From assembly GCA_910579495.1 (NCBI GenBank), contig CAJTVD010000082.1, positions 1 through 15,428 on the forward strand: DNA of 15,428 bases, given 5' to 3'. Position numbers and translations under genes: made by a program. Positions 1 to 7,108 of this stretch are shown here, in pieces (positions within the stretch are counted from its first letter, which is position 1; each line of letters starts with the position of its first letter). The stretch comes from an uncultured Lachnospiraceae bacterium. GTDB lineage: Bacteria; Bacillota; Clostridia; Lachnospirales; Lachnospiraceae. The notes beneath the pieces are model-generated. The model had not been told where the DNA came from, did no database searches, and saw nothing but the letters and a program-made list of their open reading frames with translations.

Positions 1-285
1 TGGTCACTGTGCAGTTATATGGTCCGCAGCCGCAGAGGGATTGAAATGCTGGTCAATCTGATTAACATTTCATACTGTGCGATGAAGCTGCTGCCATACC
101 AGGATGAGGCGTTTTTTAAATATCAGACAGAAAGCGTGCAGGAGTTTCGGTCTGCTCTAAGCGAACAGATTCGCCAGCAGGTATTTTATGCCATTTTCGT
201 GGAAAAAGTCGAAACCAGTATAAAATCAAATGCCCTAATAAATGCCTTAAAACACCTAATTAAGAAACAGGGGCATCATTTATAA
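1..285 (+). CDS. DDE transposase, C-terminal part (cut by window edge)
   Basis: The frame is open from base 1 and ends in TAA at 283-285, so this is the last ~94 residues of a longer protein. It begins WSLCSYMVRSRRGIEML, followed by a hydrophobic helix-rich stretch and a basic tail (LIKKQGHHL). A 'hxxRSxxGIExhhxhhxIxY' pattern after the catalytic core is typical of IS4-clan DDE transposases, where the third acidic residue lies upstream, outside this window. The exact IS family cannot be named. No inverted repeat marking the IS end could be defined in the 156 bases before the next gene. It probably marks an insertion that borders, and may have helped move, the heptose operon. It could alternatively be the C-terminus of another family, since the catalytic residues are not visible. 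Confidence 0.55.
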   Translation, partial: WSLCSYMVRSRRGIEMLVNLINISYCAMKLLPYQDEAFFKYQTESVQEFRSALSEQIRQQVFYAIFVEKVETSIKSNALINALKHLIKKQGHHL

Positions 286-441
286 AGTTGTAAAGTAGTG
301 TAGATAAAAATATTGTACAAAAATTAGTGCAGGAACATTTGGAGGGTAAAAATAACTGGCGTTTGTTTGTATGGTCTGTTTTAGTGTTTCGTCAATGGTG
401 TGATTTGTTTATTACAAGTGATTGAAGAAAGGAACAACAAA

Positions 442-924
442 ATGAAAAAAAGAATCTTGTCCATTATGTTATTTTTGGCAGGTATCATTGCAGGTGCGGA
501 AATAGTCACATGCCAAAGAGTCAGGCAGCATAAAAAGGATTATGCAGTTATCATGAAAAATGACTCTATTATAAAGATGTTTAACCAATGGCTTATCATA
601 AAGCAGGAAGGTAAATCAGTTGATGCTTATTTTAAGGAAAATAATTATAAAAAGATTGCTATATATGGTATGGGTTATGCAGGGAGAAGACTTTTGGATG
701 ACCTGAAAGGAACAGGTATAGAGGTTGTTTATACTGTGGACAGGAAGATGAACAACGTCTCTGCAGAAACAGAACTTATTTCAAAAGAGGAAATTCCCTG
801 GAAGCCGCAAGTGGATATAATTGTTGTAACTGCAATTACGTTTTTTTCTGATATTGAGGAAGAATTGTGTGATATGGTTGATTGTCCGATTATTTCTATG
901 GAAGATATTATATATGAGTTGTAA
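442..924 (+). CDS. Small membrane-anchored Rossmann-like protein leading the heptose operon
   Basis: The 160-residue protein starts at ATG 442, chosen because GAAGAAAGGA ends about 8 bases upstream and the N-terminus then reads MKKRILSIM. An in-frame start at 400 has no ribosome site. Residues 4-24 form one hydrophobic segment (membrane anchor or uncleaved signal). Residues ~28-68 are polar and probably helical. Residues 70-160 look like a dinucleotide- or CoA-binding fold: beta strand KKIAIYG, then GMGYAG at 76-81 (GxGxxG), a second strand (IEVVYTVD) ending in Asp100, and another strand (VDIIVVTA). The same fold is found at the N-terminus of PglD-type sugar acyltransferases and as a stand-alone domain in polysaccharide loci. 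No catalytic domain follows it here. It is first in the operon, 41 bases before hddA. The function is unknown; a role in sugar-nucleotide or glycan assembly at the membrane is inferred from position only. Confidence 0.75.
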   Translation: MKKRILSIMLFLAGIIAGAEIVTCQRVRQHKKDYAVIMKNDSIIKMFNQWLIIKQEGKSVDAYFKENNYKKIAIYGMGYAGRRLLDDLKGTGIEVVYTVDRKMNNVSAETELISKEEIPWKPQVDIIVVTAITFFSDIEEELCDMVDCPIISMEDIIYEL

Positions 925-965
925 GAAATTCAAACTATTAATTGGAGTGTGCAGGGAGGCATAAA

Positions 966-1952
966 ATGATAATCACAAAAACACCTTTCCGCATCAGTTT
1001 TGCCGGTGGCGGAAGCGATATGGCGGATTTTTATAGGGAATATGGAGGTTGCGTACTCAGCACAAGTATCAACAGGTATATGTATTTGAGTTTACATCCG
1101 TACTTTGATAGTCGAAAAACCGCCTTAAAATACTCCCAGACTGAAATCGTAAGCAATTTGAATGAAATAAATCATACAATTTTTCGCTGCGTGCTGAATG
1201 ATAAGCATATTGAGGGTGTGGAAATCAGCAGTACAGCTGATGTGCCAAGCGGTACAGGGCTTGGATCGTCAAGTTCTTTCACCGTCGGATTGCTTCATAC
1301 CTTATATTGTTATAAGGGAAAATACATAGCAAAGACAAAACTGGCGGAGGAAGCCTGTAAGGTTGAAATTGAAAAAATAGGCAGCCCTATAGGTAAGCAG
1401 GATCAATATGCGGCGGCATTTGGCGGACTGAATTTTATTACATTTCATAGGGACGATACGGTATCAGTGGAGCCGGTTATAGCAAAGTTGGAAACCATTC
1501 GTAACCTGCAGGACAGCCTTGTTATGTTTTATACGGGAATCACGCATGATGCGAATAAAATACTCGCGGAGCAGAAGAGGAACATTTCAGAGGAAGAAAA
1601 GACCAAAAATCTGATTCAGATGTGCCGGCTGGCACGGGATATGAAACATTCCCTGGAAAATAATGAACTTTCTGATTTCGGTGCAATTCTAAATGAGGGT
1701 TGGCGGCGCAAGCGTGAACTTGCAGGCGGTATATCTAACCCAAAGATTGATGAGTTGTATGAAACAGCTCTGCAAAGCGGAGCTGTAGGGGGGAAACTGC
1801 TGGGGGCAGGCGGAGGTGGATTTTTGCTTTTCTATTGTCCAAAGGAAAAGCAGGAATATCTGATGAACAAACTACGGTTAGATGTGTTTCCGTTTTCATT
1901 TGAACATGACGGAAGTTCTGTAGTCTATATCGGTGATAAGTATTGGGATTAG
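966..1952 (+). CDS. hddA: D-glycero-alpha-D-manno-heptose-7-phosphate kinase (GHMP family)
   Basis: HddA phosphorylates D-glycero-D-manno-heptose 7-phosphate at C1 with ATP, giving the alpha-1,7-bisphosphate on the cytoplasmic GDP-heptose route. The 328-residue protein has the three GHMP kinase motifs: N-terminal PFRISFAGGGSD (residues 7-18), very characteristic of HddA; the ATP loop GTGLGSSSS (96-104); and C-terminal GAGGGG (280-285). Length matches the family (~330-340). The start at ATG 966 is preferred over upstream TTG 942, because AGGGAGG sits at 953-959 and the protein then begins MIITKTPFRISFAGG as in homologues. It is followed after 18 bases by the first epimerase. The other heptose enzymes (isomerase, phosphatase, nucleotidyltransferase) lie in the same operon, which strongly supports heptose rather than fucose or galactose as substrate. 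Confidence 0.9.
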   Translation: MIITKTPFRISFAGGGSDMADFYREYGGCVLSTSINRYMYLSLHPYFDSRKTALKYSQTEIVSNLNEINHTIFRCVLNDKHIEGVEISSTADVPSGTGLGSSSSFTVGLLHTLYCYKGKYIAKTKLAEEACKVEIEKIGSPIGKQDQYAAAFGGLNFITFHRDDTVSVEPVIAKLETIRNLQDSLVMFYTGITHDANKILAEQKRNISEEEKTKNLIQMCRLARDMKHSLENNELSDFGAILNEGWRRKRELAGGISNPKIDELYETALQSGAVGGKLLGAGGGGFLLFYCPKEKQEYLMNKLRLDVFPFSFEHDGSSVVYIGDKYWD

Positions 1953-1970
1953 GGACTGGAGGTATATGTA

Positions 1971-2924
1971 ATGAATACGATGGTGATTGGCGGCGCGGGT
2001 TTTATCGGGAGTCATCTATGCGACGCCCTGCTTGCAGATGGGCATCAGGTTATTTGTATTGACAATTTTTCACTTGGAACCAAAGAGAATATCAGTCATC
2101 TGCAAGAAAAAGGAAAGTTCATTTTATATGAAGCGGATGCGGCGGACCGGGACTTGCTGGATGGAATCTTTGCGAAGACGGAGCCGGAAATAGTCTATCA
2201 TCTGGCGGCAAATTCGGATATACAGGCAAGCGCTGTTAATCCGGATGTTGAGTACAGGAATACTTACACAACCACTTATAATGTACTTTACTGTATGAGA
2301 AAATGCGGCGTAAAGAGGTTGTTTTTCGCCTCAACTTCTGCTGTTTATGGAGACAAACGGGACGTGCTTTTGGACGAGAATACGCCAGACCTTTCTCCGA
2401 TTTCTTATTATGGTGCGGCGAAGCTGGGAAGTGAAGCCTTGATCAGCGCTTTTACCTATATGAATGATATGCGTTCGCTTGTATTTCGTTTTCCAAATGT
2501 GATCGGTCCAAGGCTGACGCACGGCGTTATATTTGATTTTATCAGGAAACTGCAAAAAGACGGTTCACAGCTTGAAATATTGGGAGACGGCAGACAAACG
2601 AAACCGTATATTTATGTGACTGATTTGGTGAATGCTATTGTTCGGTTTTCGGTATCTGAAATTGAAAAAATAAATGGGGTATCACTTTATAATCTCGGTG
2701 TTGAGGGAGAAAGCAGTGTGACCGGCATTGCAGATATTCTCTGTGAGGAGATGGGACTGAAGGGAGTAAAGTACCATTATACGGGCGGTGAAGGCGGCTG
2801 GAAGGGAGATGTGCCACGTTTTCGGTACTGTATTGACAAGATACACAGGGAAGGTTGGAAGGCAGAATATACATCGGATGAGGCGGTAAGAAAGACGATA
2901 CAGAACGTGTTAAATATGCAATGA
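1971..2924 (+). CDS. NAD-dependent epimerase/dehydratase (extended SDR), nucleotide-sugar tailoring
   Basis: This is a 317-residue extended short-chain dehydrogenase of the UDP-glucose 4-epimerase/WcaG type. It starts with the NAD-binding motif GGAGFIGS (residues ~7-14), has an acidic strand end (CIDNFSLG) and the STSAVYG segment that carries the catalytic Ser/Thr. The active-site pair is YGAAK (Tyr147, Lys151). RFPNVIGPR and ILGDGRQTKPYIYVTDL are standard substrate-domain motifs. GGAGG at 1958-1962 supports the start. Sitting between hddA and the nucleotidyltransferase fusion, it probably epimerises or oxidises a nucleotide-activated heptose, perhaps at C4. The sequence alone does not show the position or the nucleotide. 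It could equally act on a UDP-hexose. Confidence 0.85.
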   Translation: MNTMVIGGAGFIGSHLCDALLADGHQVICIDNFSLGTKENISHLQEKGKFILYEADAADRDLLDGIFAKTEPEIVYHLAANSDIQASAVNPDVEYRNTYTTTYNVLYCMRKCGVKRLFFASTSAVYGDKRDVLLDENTPDLSPISYYGAAKLGSEALISAFTYMNDMRSLVFRFPNVIGPRLTHGVIFDFIRKLQKDGSQLEILGDGRQTKPYIYVTDLVNAIVRFSVSEIEKINGVSLYNLGVEGESSVTGIADILCEEMGLKGVKYHYTGGEGGWKGDVPRFRYCIDKIHREGWKAEYTSDEAVRKTIQNVLNMQ

Positions 2925-2993
2925 GACTGAAAATATTAGGATGATTAAGGACATCTGTGAAATCATTGAGCAGATCTGGTCAAGGATAATAAT

Positions 2994-4319
2994 ATGCTGA
3001 AAAATTACGTGGCGGTTATACAGGCAGGCGGAAAAGGGACAAGAATGAAATCTTTGACAAAGGACGAAATTCCTAAGCCGTTGCTGGAAATAAACGGTAA
3101 GCCGATGATAGAATGGCAGGTTGAAAATATCAGAAAATACGGCATTCAGGAAGTTGTCCTTATTGTCGGGCATCTGAGTGAAAAGATAAAAGAATATTTT
3201 CAAGATGGCGCCGGGCTAGGGATACATCTTACTTATGTAGAAGAAAAAGAACCGCTTGGTTCGGCAGGATCGCTGTATGCCCTGAAGAATATGATTCACA
3301 ACGAGAACTTTATATTGATATTCGGCGATGTGATGTTTGATATGGATTTGGAACGCATGGTACATTTCCATGAAAAGTATAATGCCCTTGTAACACTTGC
3401 GGTGCATCCTAACACACATCCGTATGATTCTGATTTGGTTGTACTGAACGACGAGGGACAGGTAACCTGTTTTGACGCAAAGACAAATAACAGGATGTAT
3501 TGGTATAGGAACCTTGTAAATGCAGGAATTTATGTATTATCAGCGCAGGTTATTATGGGGCTGTCAAAACCGCAGAAATCTGATTTGGAAAAAGACCTGA
3601 TTATTCCTGTTATTCCTACAGGGAGGATATATGGATATCAAACAACGGAATATATAAAGGATGCAGGCACGCCGGACAGGTTCCATGAAGTCAGCACGGA
3701 ACAGAAGAATGGTCTATGGAAGCAGAAGAATCTTGGAAAAAAGCAAAAATGTATTTTTTTGGACAGAGATGGCACTTTGAATGTGTACAAAGGACTGATT
3801 GCTGATATTGATGCGTTTGAGCTGGAGAAAAAGGCGGCAGAGGCAGTCAGATTCATTAATAAAAGCGGTTATCTTGCTATTGTTGTAACGAACCAGCCTG
3901 TCGTAGCCAGAGGGATGTGCGAAATAGCTGATGTTGAGCATATCCATAGGAAAATGGAAGTGCTTTTAGGCAGGCAGGGGGCATATATTGATGATATTAT
4001 ATTCTGCCCGCATCATCCAGACAAAGGATATCCGGATGAAAACCCAAAGTATAAAGTTTCCTGTACCTGCCGAAAACCGGATATAGGAATGATTATGCGG
4101 ATGGTGCAAAAGCATAACATAGATTTGTCGGAGTCTTATTTTATAGGAGACAGCACTGTGGATATCCGGACAGGAAGGAATGCGGGATTAAAAACGATCC
4201 TTGTAAAAACGGGACAGGCAGGCATGGACGGAAAATATGATGTAAACGCAGATTATGAGGCGGACAATATACTGGAGGCTGTAAATTTAATTTTCAAAGA
4301 CGCGGAGGAATACAAATGA
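2994..4319 (+). CDS. hddC-gmhB: Bifunctional heptose-1-phosphate nucleotidyltransferase / heptose-bisphosphate phosphatase fusion
   Basis: This 441-residue protein joins two pathway enzymes. Residues ~4-240 are a sugar-phosphate nucleotidyltransferase: IQAGGKGTRM (nucleotide-binding GGxGxR), EIPKPLLEINGKPMIEW, IFGDVMFD (metal-binding Asp) and a late IKDAGTPDR motif. Residues ~250-440 are a HAD-IIIA phosphatase of the GmhB type: LDRDGTLN with nucleophile Asp257 and acid Asp259, VVTNQ (motif II), the zinc-binding CPHHPDKG and CTCRKP cysteines and histidines, and YFIGDSTVDI (motif III/IV acids). The phosphatase removes the 7-phosphate from the bisphosphate; the transferase then activates C1. GDP is expected by analogy with HddC, but base specificity is not visible. 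Domain order is the reverse of reaction order. AAGGA at 2982-2986 supports the start. The stop overlaps the gmhA start (ATGA), indicating translational coupling. Homologous two-domain proteins are known in other bacteria. Confidence 0.88.
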   Translation: MLKNYVAVIQAGGKGTRMKSLTKDEIPKPLLEINGKPMIEWQVENIRKYGIQEVVLIVGHLSEKIKEYFQDGAGLGIHLTYVEEKEPLGSAGSLYALKNMIHNENFILIFGDVMFDMDLERMVHFHEKYNALVTLAVHPNTHPYDSDLVVLNDEGQVTCFDAKTNNRMYWYRNLVNAGIYVLSAQVIMGLSKPQKSDLEKDLIIPVIPTGRIYGYQTTEYIKDAGTPDRFHEVSTEQKNGLWKQKNLGKKQKCIFLDRDGTLNVYKGLIADIDAFELEKKAAEAVRFINKSGYLAIVVTNQPVVARGMCEIADVEHIHRKMEVLLGRQGAYIDDIIFCPHHPDKGYPDENPKYKVSCTCRKPDIGMIMRMVQKHNIDLSESYFIGDSTVDIRTGRNAGLKTILVKTGQAGMDGKYDVNADYEADNILEAVNLIFKDAEEYK

Positions 4320-4888
4320 CAGATTATACGAAACAAATAGAAAATTATCTGGAGATGGAGAAGGAAATGCTGGAAAACATGCCGAAAGAAGACATTAGCA
4401 GAGTTATGAATGTTTTAGAAACCGCAAGGCTTAACAAGAAACGAATTTTCATCTGCGGGAACGGCGGCAGTGCATCTACTGCAGCGCATTTTGAATGTGA
4501 CTTTAATAAAGGTGTGAGTTATGATCAGGATATTAAATATGATTTTGAATGTTTAAGCGACAATGTTCCAATGATGATGGCAATCGCCAATGACATTGGA
4601 TATGACGACATTTTTGTGGTTCCGCTCCGCAATAAACTGAATAAGGGGGATGTGGTGATTGGAATTTCGGGAAGCGGCAATTCTGAAAATGTAGTAAGGG
4701 CAATTGCCTATGCGAATGAAACGGACGCTGAAACGATTGCAATTTGTGGTTACAGCGGCGGGAAAATAAAAGAACTTGCTAAGTATAATATTCATGTAAA
4801 CATTGATAATATGCAGATTACAGAAGATATCCATTTAATATTGGATCACATGATGATGTATATTCTTTCTGGGATGAAAGGATGTTGA
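4316..4888 (+). CDS. gmhA: Sedoheptulose-7-phosphate isomerase (SIS domain)
   Basis: GmhA converts sedoheptulose 7-phosphate to D-glycero-D-manno-heptose 7-phosphate, the entry step of the pathway. The 190-residue length is right for the family. The SIS-domain phosphate-binding motif ICGNGGSASTAAHFECDF lies at residues ~46-63 (GNGGSA at 48-53), and GISGSGNSENV gives the second phosphate loop. ITEDIHLILDHMM near the C-terminus carries the catalytic Glu and the metal-binding His typical of GmhA. GGAGG at 4304-4308 lies inside the end of the upstream gene, and the start overlaps that gene's stop by 4 bases. The first enzyme of the pathway is thus translated from the end of the message, coupled to the bifunctional fusion. 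Assignment to the heptose pathway rather than a generic SIS isomerase rests on motifs and neighbours together. Confidence 0.92.
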   Translation: MTDYTKQIENYLEMEKEMLENMPKEDISRVMNVLETARLNKKRIFICGNGGSASTAAHFECDFNKGVSYDQDIKYDFECLSDNVPMMMAIANDIGYDDIFVVPLRNKLNKGDVVIGISGSGNSENVVRAIAYANETDAETIAICGYSGGKIKELAKYNIHVNIDNMQITEDIHLILDHMMMYILSGMKGC

Positions 4889-4969
4889 GACGCATAAAAT
4901 CCCTTTTAGTACATACATCTTGCATTTGCTCAATGATGCGGCGGAACATAAGATAAGACAGGAGAAGCT

Positions 4970-5947
4970 ATGACAACATATATCATTACAGGAGCCACGG
5001 GCTATATCGGCTCTGCGCTTATTAGATTTATTTTAAAAGACGGACAGACAGACGGAGGAAACAAAGAACTCCATGTTATTGCGCCGGTTCGGGATATGCA
5101 GAAGGCTTCAGGGATGTTTCCTGTGGGAGTTGATTTGGTGCAAATGGATCTGTGTGACAGGCGGTGTGTAGGGCAGATGTTGGAAGCCGGAAACGGAGCG
5201 GATTATATAATACACTGTGCTTCCATTACGAAATCGGCAGAAATGATTGAACATCCGGTGGAGGTAACGGAAAGTATTGTCAATACGACGCAGAATATAC
5301 TTGAATTTGCAAGGCAGATACCGCTAAAAAGTATGGTTTATCTTTCCAGTATGGAGGTTTACGGAAACATTGACTGCATGGATGGATTACGAGTGAAAGA
5401 AGAGGAAGTCTGTCGTGGAGAGCTTGAAGTATTAAATGTCCGCAGTTGTTATCCGCTTGGGAAGCGTATGGCAGAAAATATTTGTTTTTCCTACTATAAA
5501 GAGTATGACGTTCCTGTGAAGATTGCTCGTTTGGCGCAGACGTTCGGTCAGAGAATATTACCTGAAGATAACCGTGTTTATGCACAGTTTGCGAGAGCCG
5601 TACAAAACGGGAAAGATATTGTTCTTTACACCAGAGGATGTTCGATGGGAAATTATTGCGATATTGATGACGCGGTTAGGGGAATCATGACGATTTTAAA
5701 AAGGGGAATGGACGGAGAGGCATATAATGTGGTCAATGAAGAGAATACGATGACTATACGTCAGATGGCGGAATTTGTGGCAAGTCAGATTGCGAACGGC
5801 AAAATCAAAGTGAAATATGAAATATCAGATGACAACTCCCATGGGTATGCCTCGGATACTGGATTGCAGATGTCTGGACAGAAATTGGAAGATCTGGGAT
5901 GGAAACCGCAAAAGATTCTGTGCGATATGTATCGTGACATTATATAG
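4970..5947 (+). CDS. Second NAD-dependent epimerase/dehydratase (extended SDR)
   Basis: This 325-residue extended SDR opens with ITGATGYIGSALI (GxxGxxG, residues ~6-18), carries IIHCAS and YLSSMEVYG (catalytic Ser region) and has its catalytic pair in CYPLGKRMAE (Tyr161, Lys165). YCDIDDAVRG and a late YNVVNEENTMTI match the substrate domain of the dTDP-glucose dehydratase/UDP-sugar decarboxylase group. It is clearly distinct from the SDR at 1971-2924, so a recent duplication is unlikely. AGGAGA at 4960-4965 supports ATG 4970. It follows gmhA after an 81-base gap with no recognisable content, and is the last gene before a large hairpin. It probably performs a second modification of the activated heptose (for example 4,6-dehydration or reduction, or epimerisation). 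The reaction and substrate are not determined by sequence. Confidence 0.83.
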   Translation: MTTYIITGATGYIGSALIRFILKDGQTDGGNKELHVIAPVRDMQKASGMFPVGVDLVQMDLCDRRCVGQMLEAGNGADYIIHCASITKSAEMIEHPVEVTESIVNTTQNILEFARQIPLKSMVYLSSMEVYGNIDCMDGLRVKEEEVCRGELEVLNVRSCYPLGKRMAENICFSYYKEYDVPVKIARLAQTFGQRILPEDNRVYAQFARAVQNGKDIVLYTRGCSMGNYCDIDDAVRGIMTILKRGMDGEAYNVVNEENTMTIRQMAEFVASQIANGKIKVKYEISDDNSHGYASDTGLQMSGQKLEDLGWKPQKILCDMYRDII

Positions 5948-6035
5948 ACAGTCTGATTTTGGAAATTAGTGCTTTAATTCTTTTCTGTTTAATGCAGGTG
6001 TCTCACTACCGAAAATGAGAAAGCTTAATGCAGAG

Positions 6036-6166
6036 CGAGAGTGTATATTGTTAACTTCTAGTAAATTTTACACCTAATCGAATACAAAAGACTTAAAAAT
6101 CTGAAATTATGCGAATTTTCGTTGCATAGTTCCAGATTTTTAACTTCTAATGGCGATTAACTCTCG
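6036..6166. repeat. Repeat-flanked 131-bp module, MITE-like or recombination scar
   Basis: Short inverted repeats CGAGAGT (6036-6042) and ACTCTCG (6160-6166) bracket the segment. Inside it, the 10-mer TTAACTTCTA occurs twice in direct orientation (6051-6060 and 6140-6149), and the centre is a long AT-rich hairpin (6093-6143). The surrounding gene-free stretch 5948-6233 has no convincing ORF or RNA gene. The 7-bp ends are too short for a confident IS or MITE call, and no target-site duplication was found. The position, exactly between the heptose operon and the conjugative-element debris, makes a recombination boundary plausible. Confidence 0.35.
6093..6143. terminator. Large AT-rich hairpin after the heptose operon, possible bidirectional terminator
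   Basis: TTAAAAATCTG (6093-6103) pairs perfectly with CAGATTTTTAA (6133-6143). After one mismatch the stem continues for about ten more pairs (6105-6114 with 6122-6131, including two G-T wobbles), closing on a 7-base loop. The total is about 21 pairs. The 3' arm contains TTTTT and the 5' arm AAAAA, so it could end transcription from either side. It begins 146 bases after the last heptose-operon stop. The T-run lies within the stem, as in many bidirectional terminators, but the low GC makes terminator strength uncertain. Confidence 0.5.
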
Positions 6167-6233
6167 ATAGGCTGGGGTATCATGTACTTAGCTGCTTCAG
6201 AAAATTTACAAACACACTTGACAATATGTCTCT

Positions 6234-6425
6234 GAAATAACGGGCGGCAAAGGCGTGACTTTTGCCACGGACACTCCGATCAGCAACAGCATGACGGAAC
6301 TTTACACAAATATGCGGTATCTCCAGTACAATACCATACAGCGTTTGGGGTTAGGTCACTTTGACAGTTGGGCGGCATCGTTTGGGGAAACTCAGACAGC
6401 GATTGATATAGCGTGCCAGTTATAG
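6234..6425 (+). pseudogene. Fragment of conjugative-element SNF2-type helicase/methylase
   Basis: The open frame starting EITGGKGVTFATDTPISNSMTE and including MRYLQYNTIQ and GHFDSWAASFGE matches an internal helicase stretch of the very large SNF2/DNA-methylase proteins of Tn1549-like conjugative elements, which normally exceed 2,000 residues. Only about 63 residues survive, with no start codon or ribosome site, and the frame closes at TAG 6423-6425. A different frame then stays open for another 22 codons to TGA 6490-6492 (RYIKQNMGRNTLEKGL and on), which may be another piece of the same or a neighbouring gene. The family is recognised from memory of its characteristic motif; the pseudogene status is evident from the length. 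Confidence 0.7.
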
Positions 6426-6460
6426 GTACATCAAACAAAATATGGGCAGGAACACACTGG

Positions 6461-6490
6461 AAAAGGGATTGCGAGAAGCAGTCCTTTTTT
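6461..6490 (+). terminator. Candidate rho-independent terminator
   Basis: GGATTGC (6466-6472) pairs with GCAGTCC (6478-6484), with one G-T wobble. The loop is GAGAA and six T follow (6485-6490); upstream A bases extend the stem. It lies 32 bases before the next gene start and would end transcription coming from the element's upstream region. A competing reading is that these bases encode the C-terminus of a gene fragment (a 22-codon open frame stops at 6490-6492). Both can be true. Confidence 0.5.
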
Positions 6491-6521
6491 GATTCAGAAA
6501 AGCTAATAAGGAGGGCAAACC

Positions 6522-7090
6522 ATGAAGCAGGAGTATATTGAAAAAATTAAGAGTTATTACGACAAAGCAGGAGAATTTAAGCTGAATGACAGGTATTCAG
6601 GGGAACAGGGGGCAGTCTATACAAAAGACAGGGATAAATACTATTGGCTTGTACTGGAGCAGAAAGGAAAAAGCGGGCTGGAAGTCCGGCAGACGGACGG
6701 GCATGGCAGGATAACAGCCAGGGATTCATATGAGGGTGCAAAGAATACTGTCAAATGCACTGGCGTAGAGCGATTAAAGGCGGAGGGAAAAGGAATGGTG
6801 TCCTTTAGCGCTGATGAAATTAATCTTATCTATCAGTTTGGCGAAAATGGCAGGGAAGGCACGCTTGAAAACCTGAAGGAGATTGAGCCGAGGATTACCG
6901 ATGCTGTTACAAAAGAGATTGTAGGCGCTGCAATACATAAACTGTCTGGACTGTCAGAGAAAGGCTGTACAGAGCTTATTTACGCCACTAAGAACCGAGC
7001 GTGACAATTCCATAAGGGAGCGGCTGTCTAAGGCTAAGGAGCAATTAAAAAGGCCGACAATTAACGGAGAAAAAAGCGGGAACAGCCTAA
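6522..7090 (+). pseudogene. Conserved conjugative-element protein, frameshifted near the C-terminus
   Basis: AAGGAGGG at 6508-6514 gives a strong ribosome site for ATG 6522. The frame runs 160 residues to TGA 7002-7004. The protein is soluble, with YWLVLEQKGKSGLEVRQTDG, EGAKNTVKCTGVERL and a helical C-terminal half; I know it only as a hypothetical found beside the helicase in Tn1549-like elements. Just past the stop, the frame beginning at 7003 reads DNSIRERLSKAKEQLKRP. This is the basic tail expected of such proteins, so a one-base shift around 6995-7003 has cut off the natural end. A TAA at 7088-7090 just before the next ribosome site is the likely original stop, though reaching it needs one more shift. 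The 160-residue product may still be made. Confidence 0.55.
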
Positions 7091-7108
7091 GAAGGAGGAC
7101 ATGGGGTT

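Noticed and set aside
288..316. Possible promoter TTGTAA followed 17 bases later by TATTGT, before the heptose operon.
   Set aside because: Both hexamers are poor and the region is AT-rich, so matches are expected by chance. The true operon promoter was not identified.
341..403. GGAGGG at 341-346 suggesting a ribosome site and a short ORF from ATG 371.
   Set aside because: The ATG is about 25 bases from the ribosome-like site and the frame closes after 10 residues; it may be a leftover of a deleted gene.
2941..3000. A 19-residue open frame (MIKDICEIIEQIW and on) between the first SDR and the fusion gene, overlapping the start of the latter.
   Set aside because: No usable ribosome site, no recognisable motif, and the length is within chance for AT-rich intergenic DNA.
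6170..6233. A tRNA or attachment site near the element boundary.
   Set aside because: No cloverleaf, TTCGA T-loop or CCA end could be folded, and no direct repeat flanking the element was found in the window.
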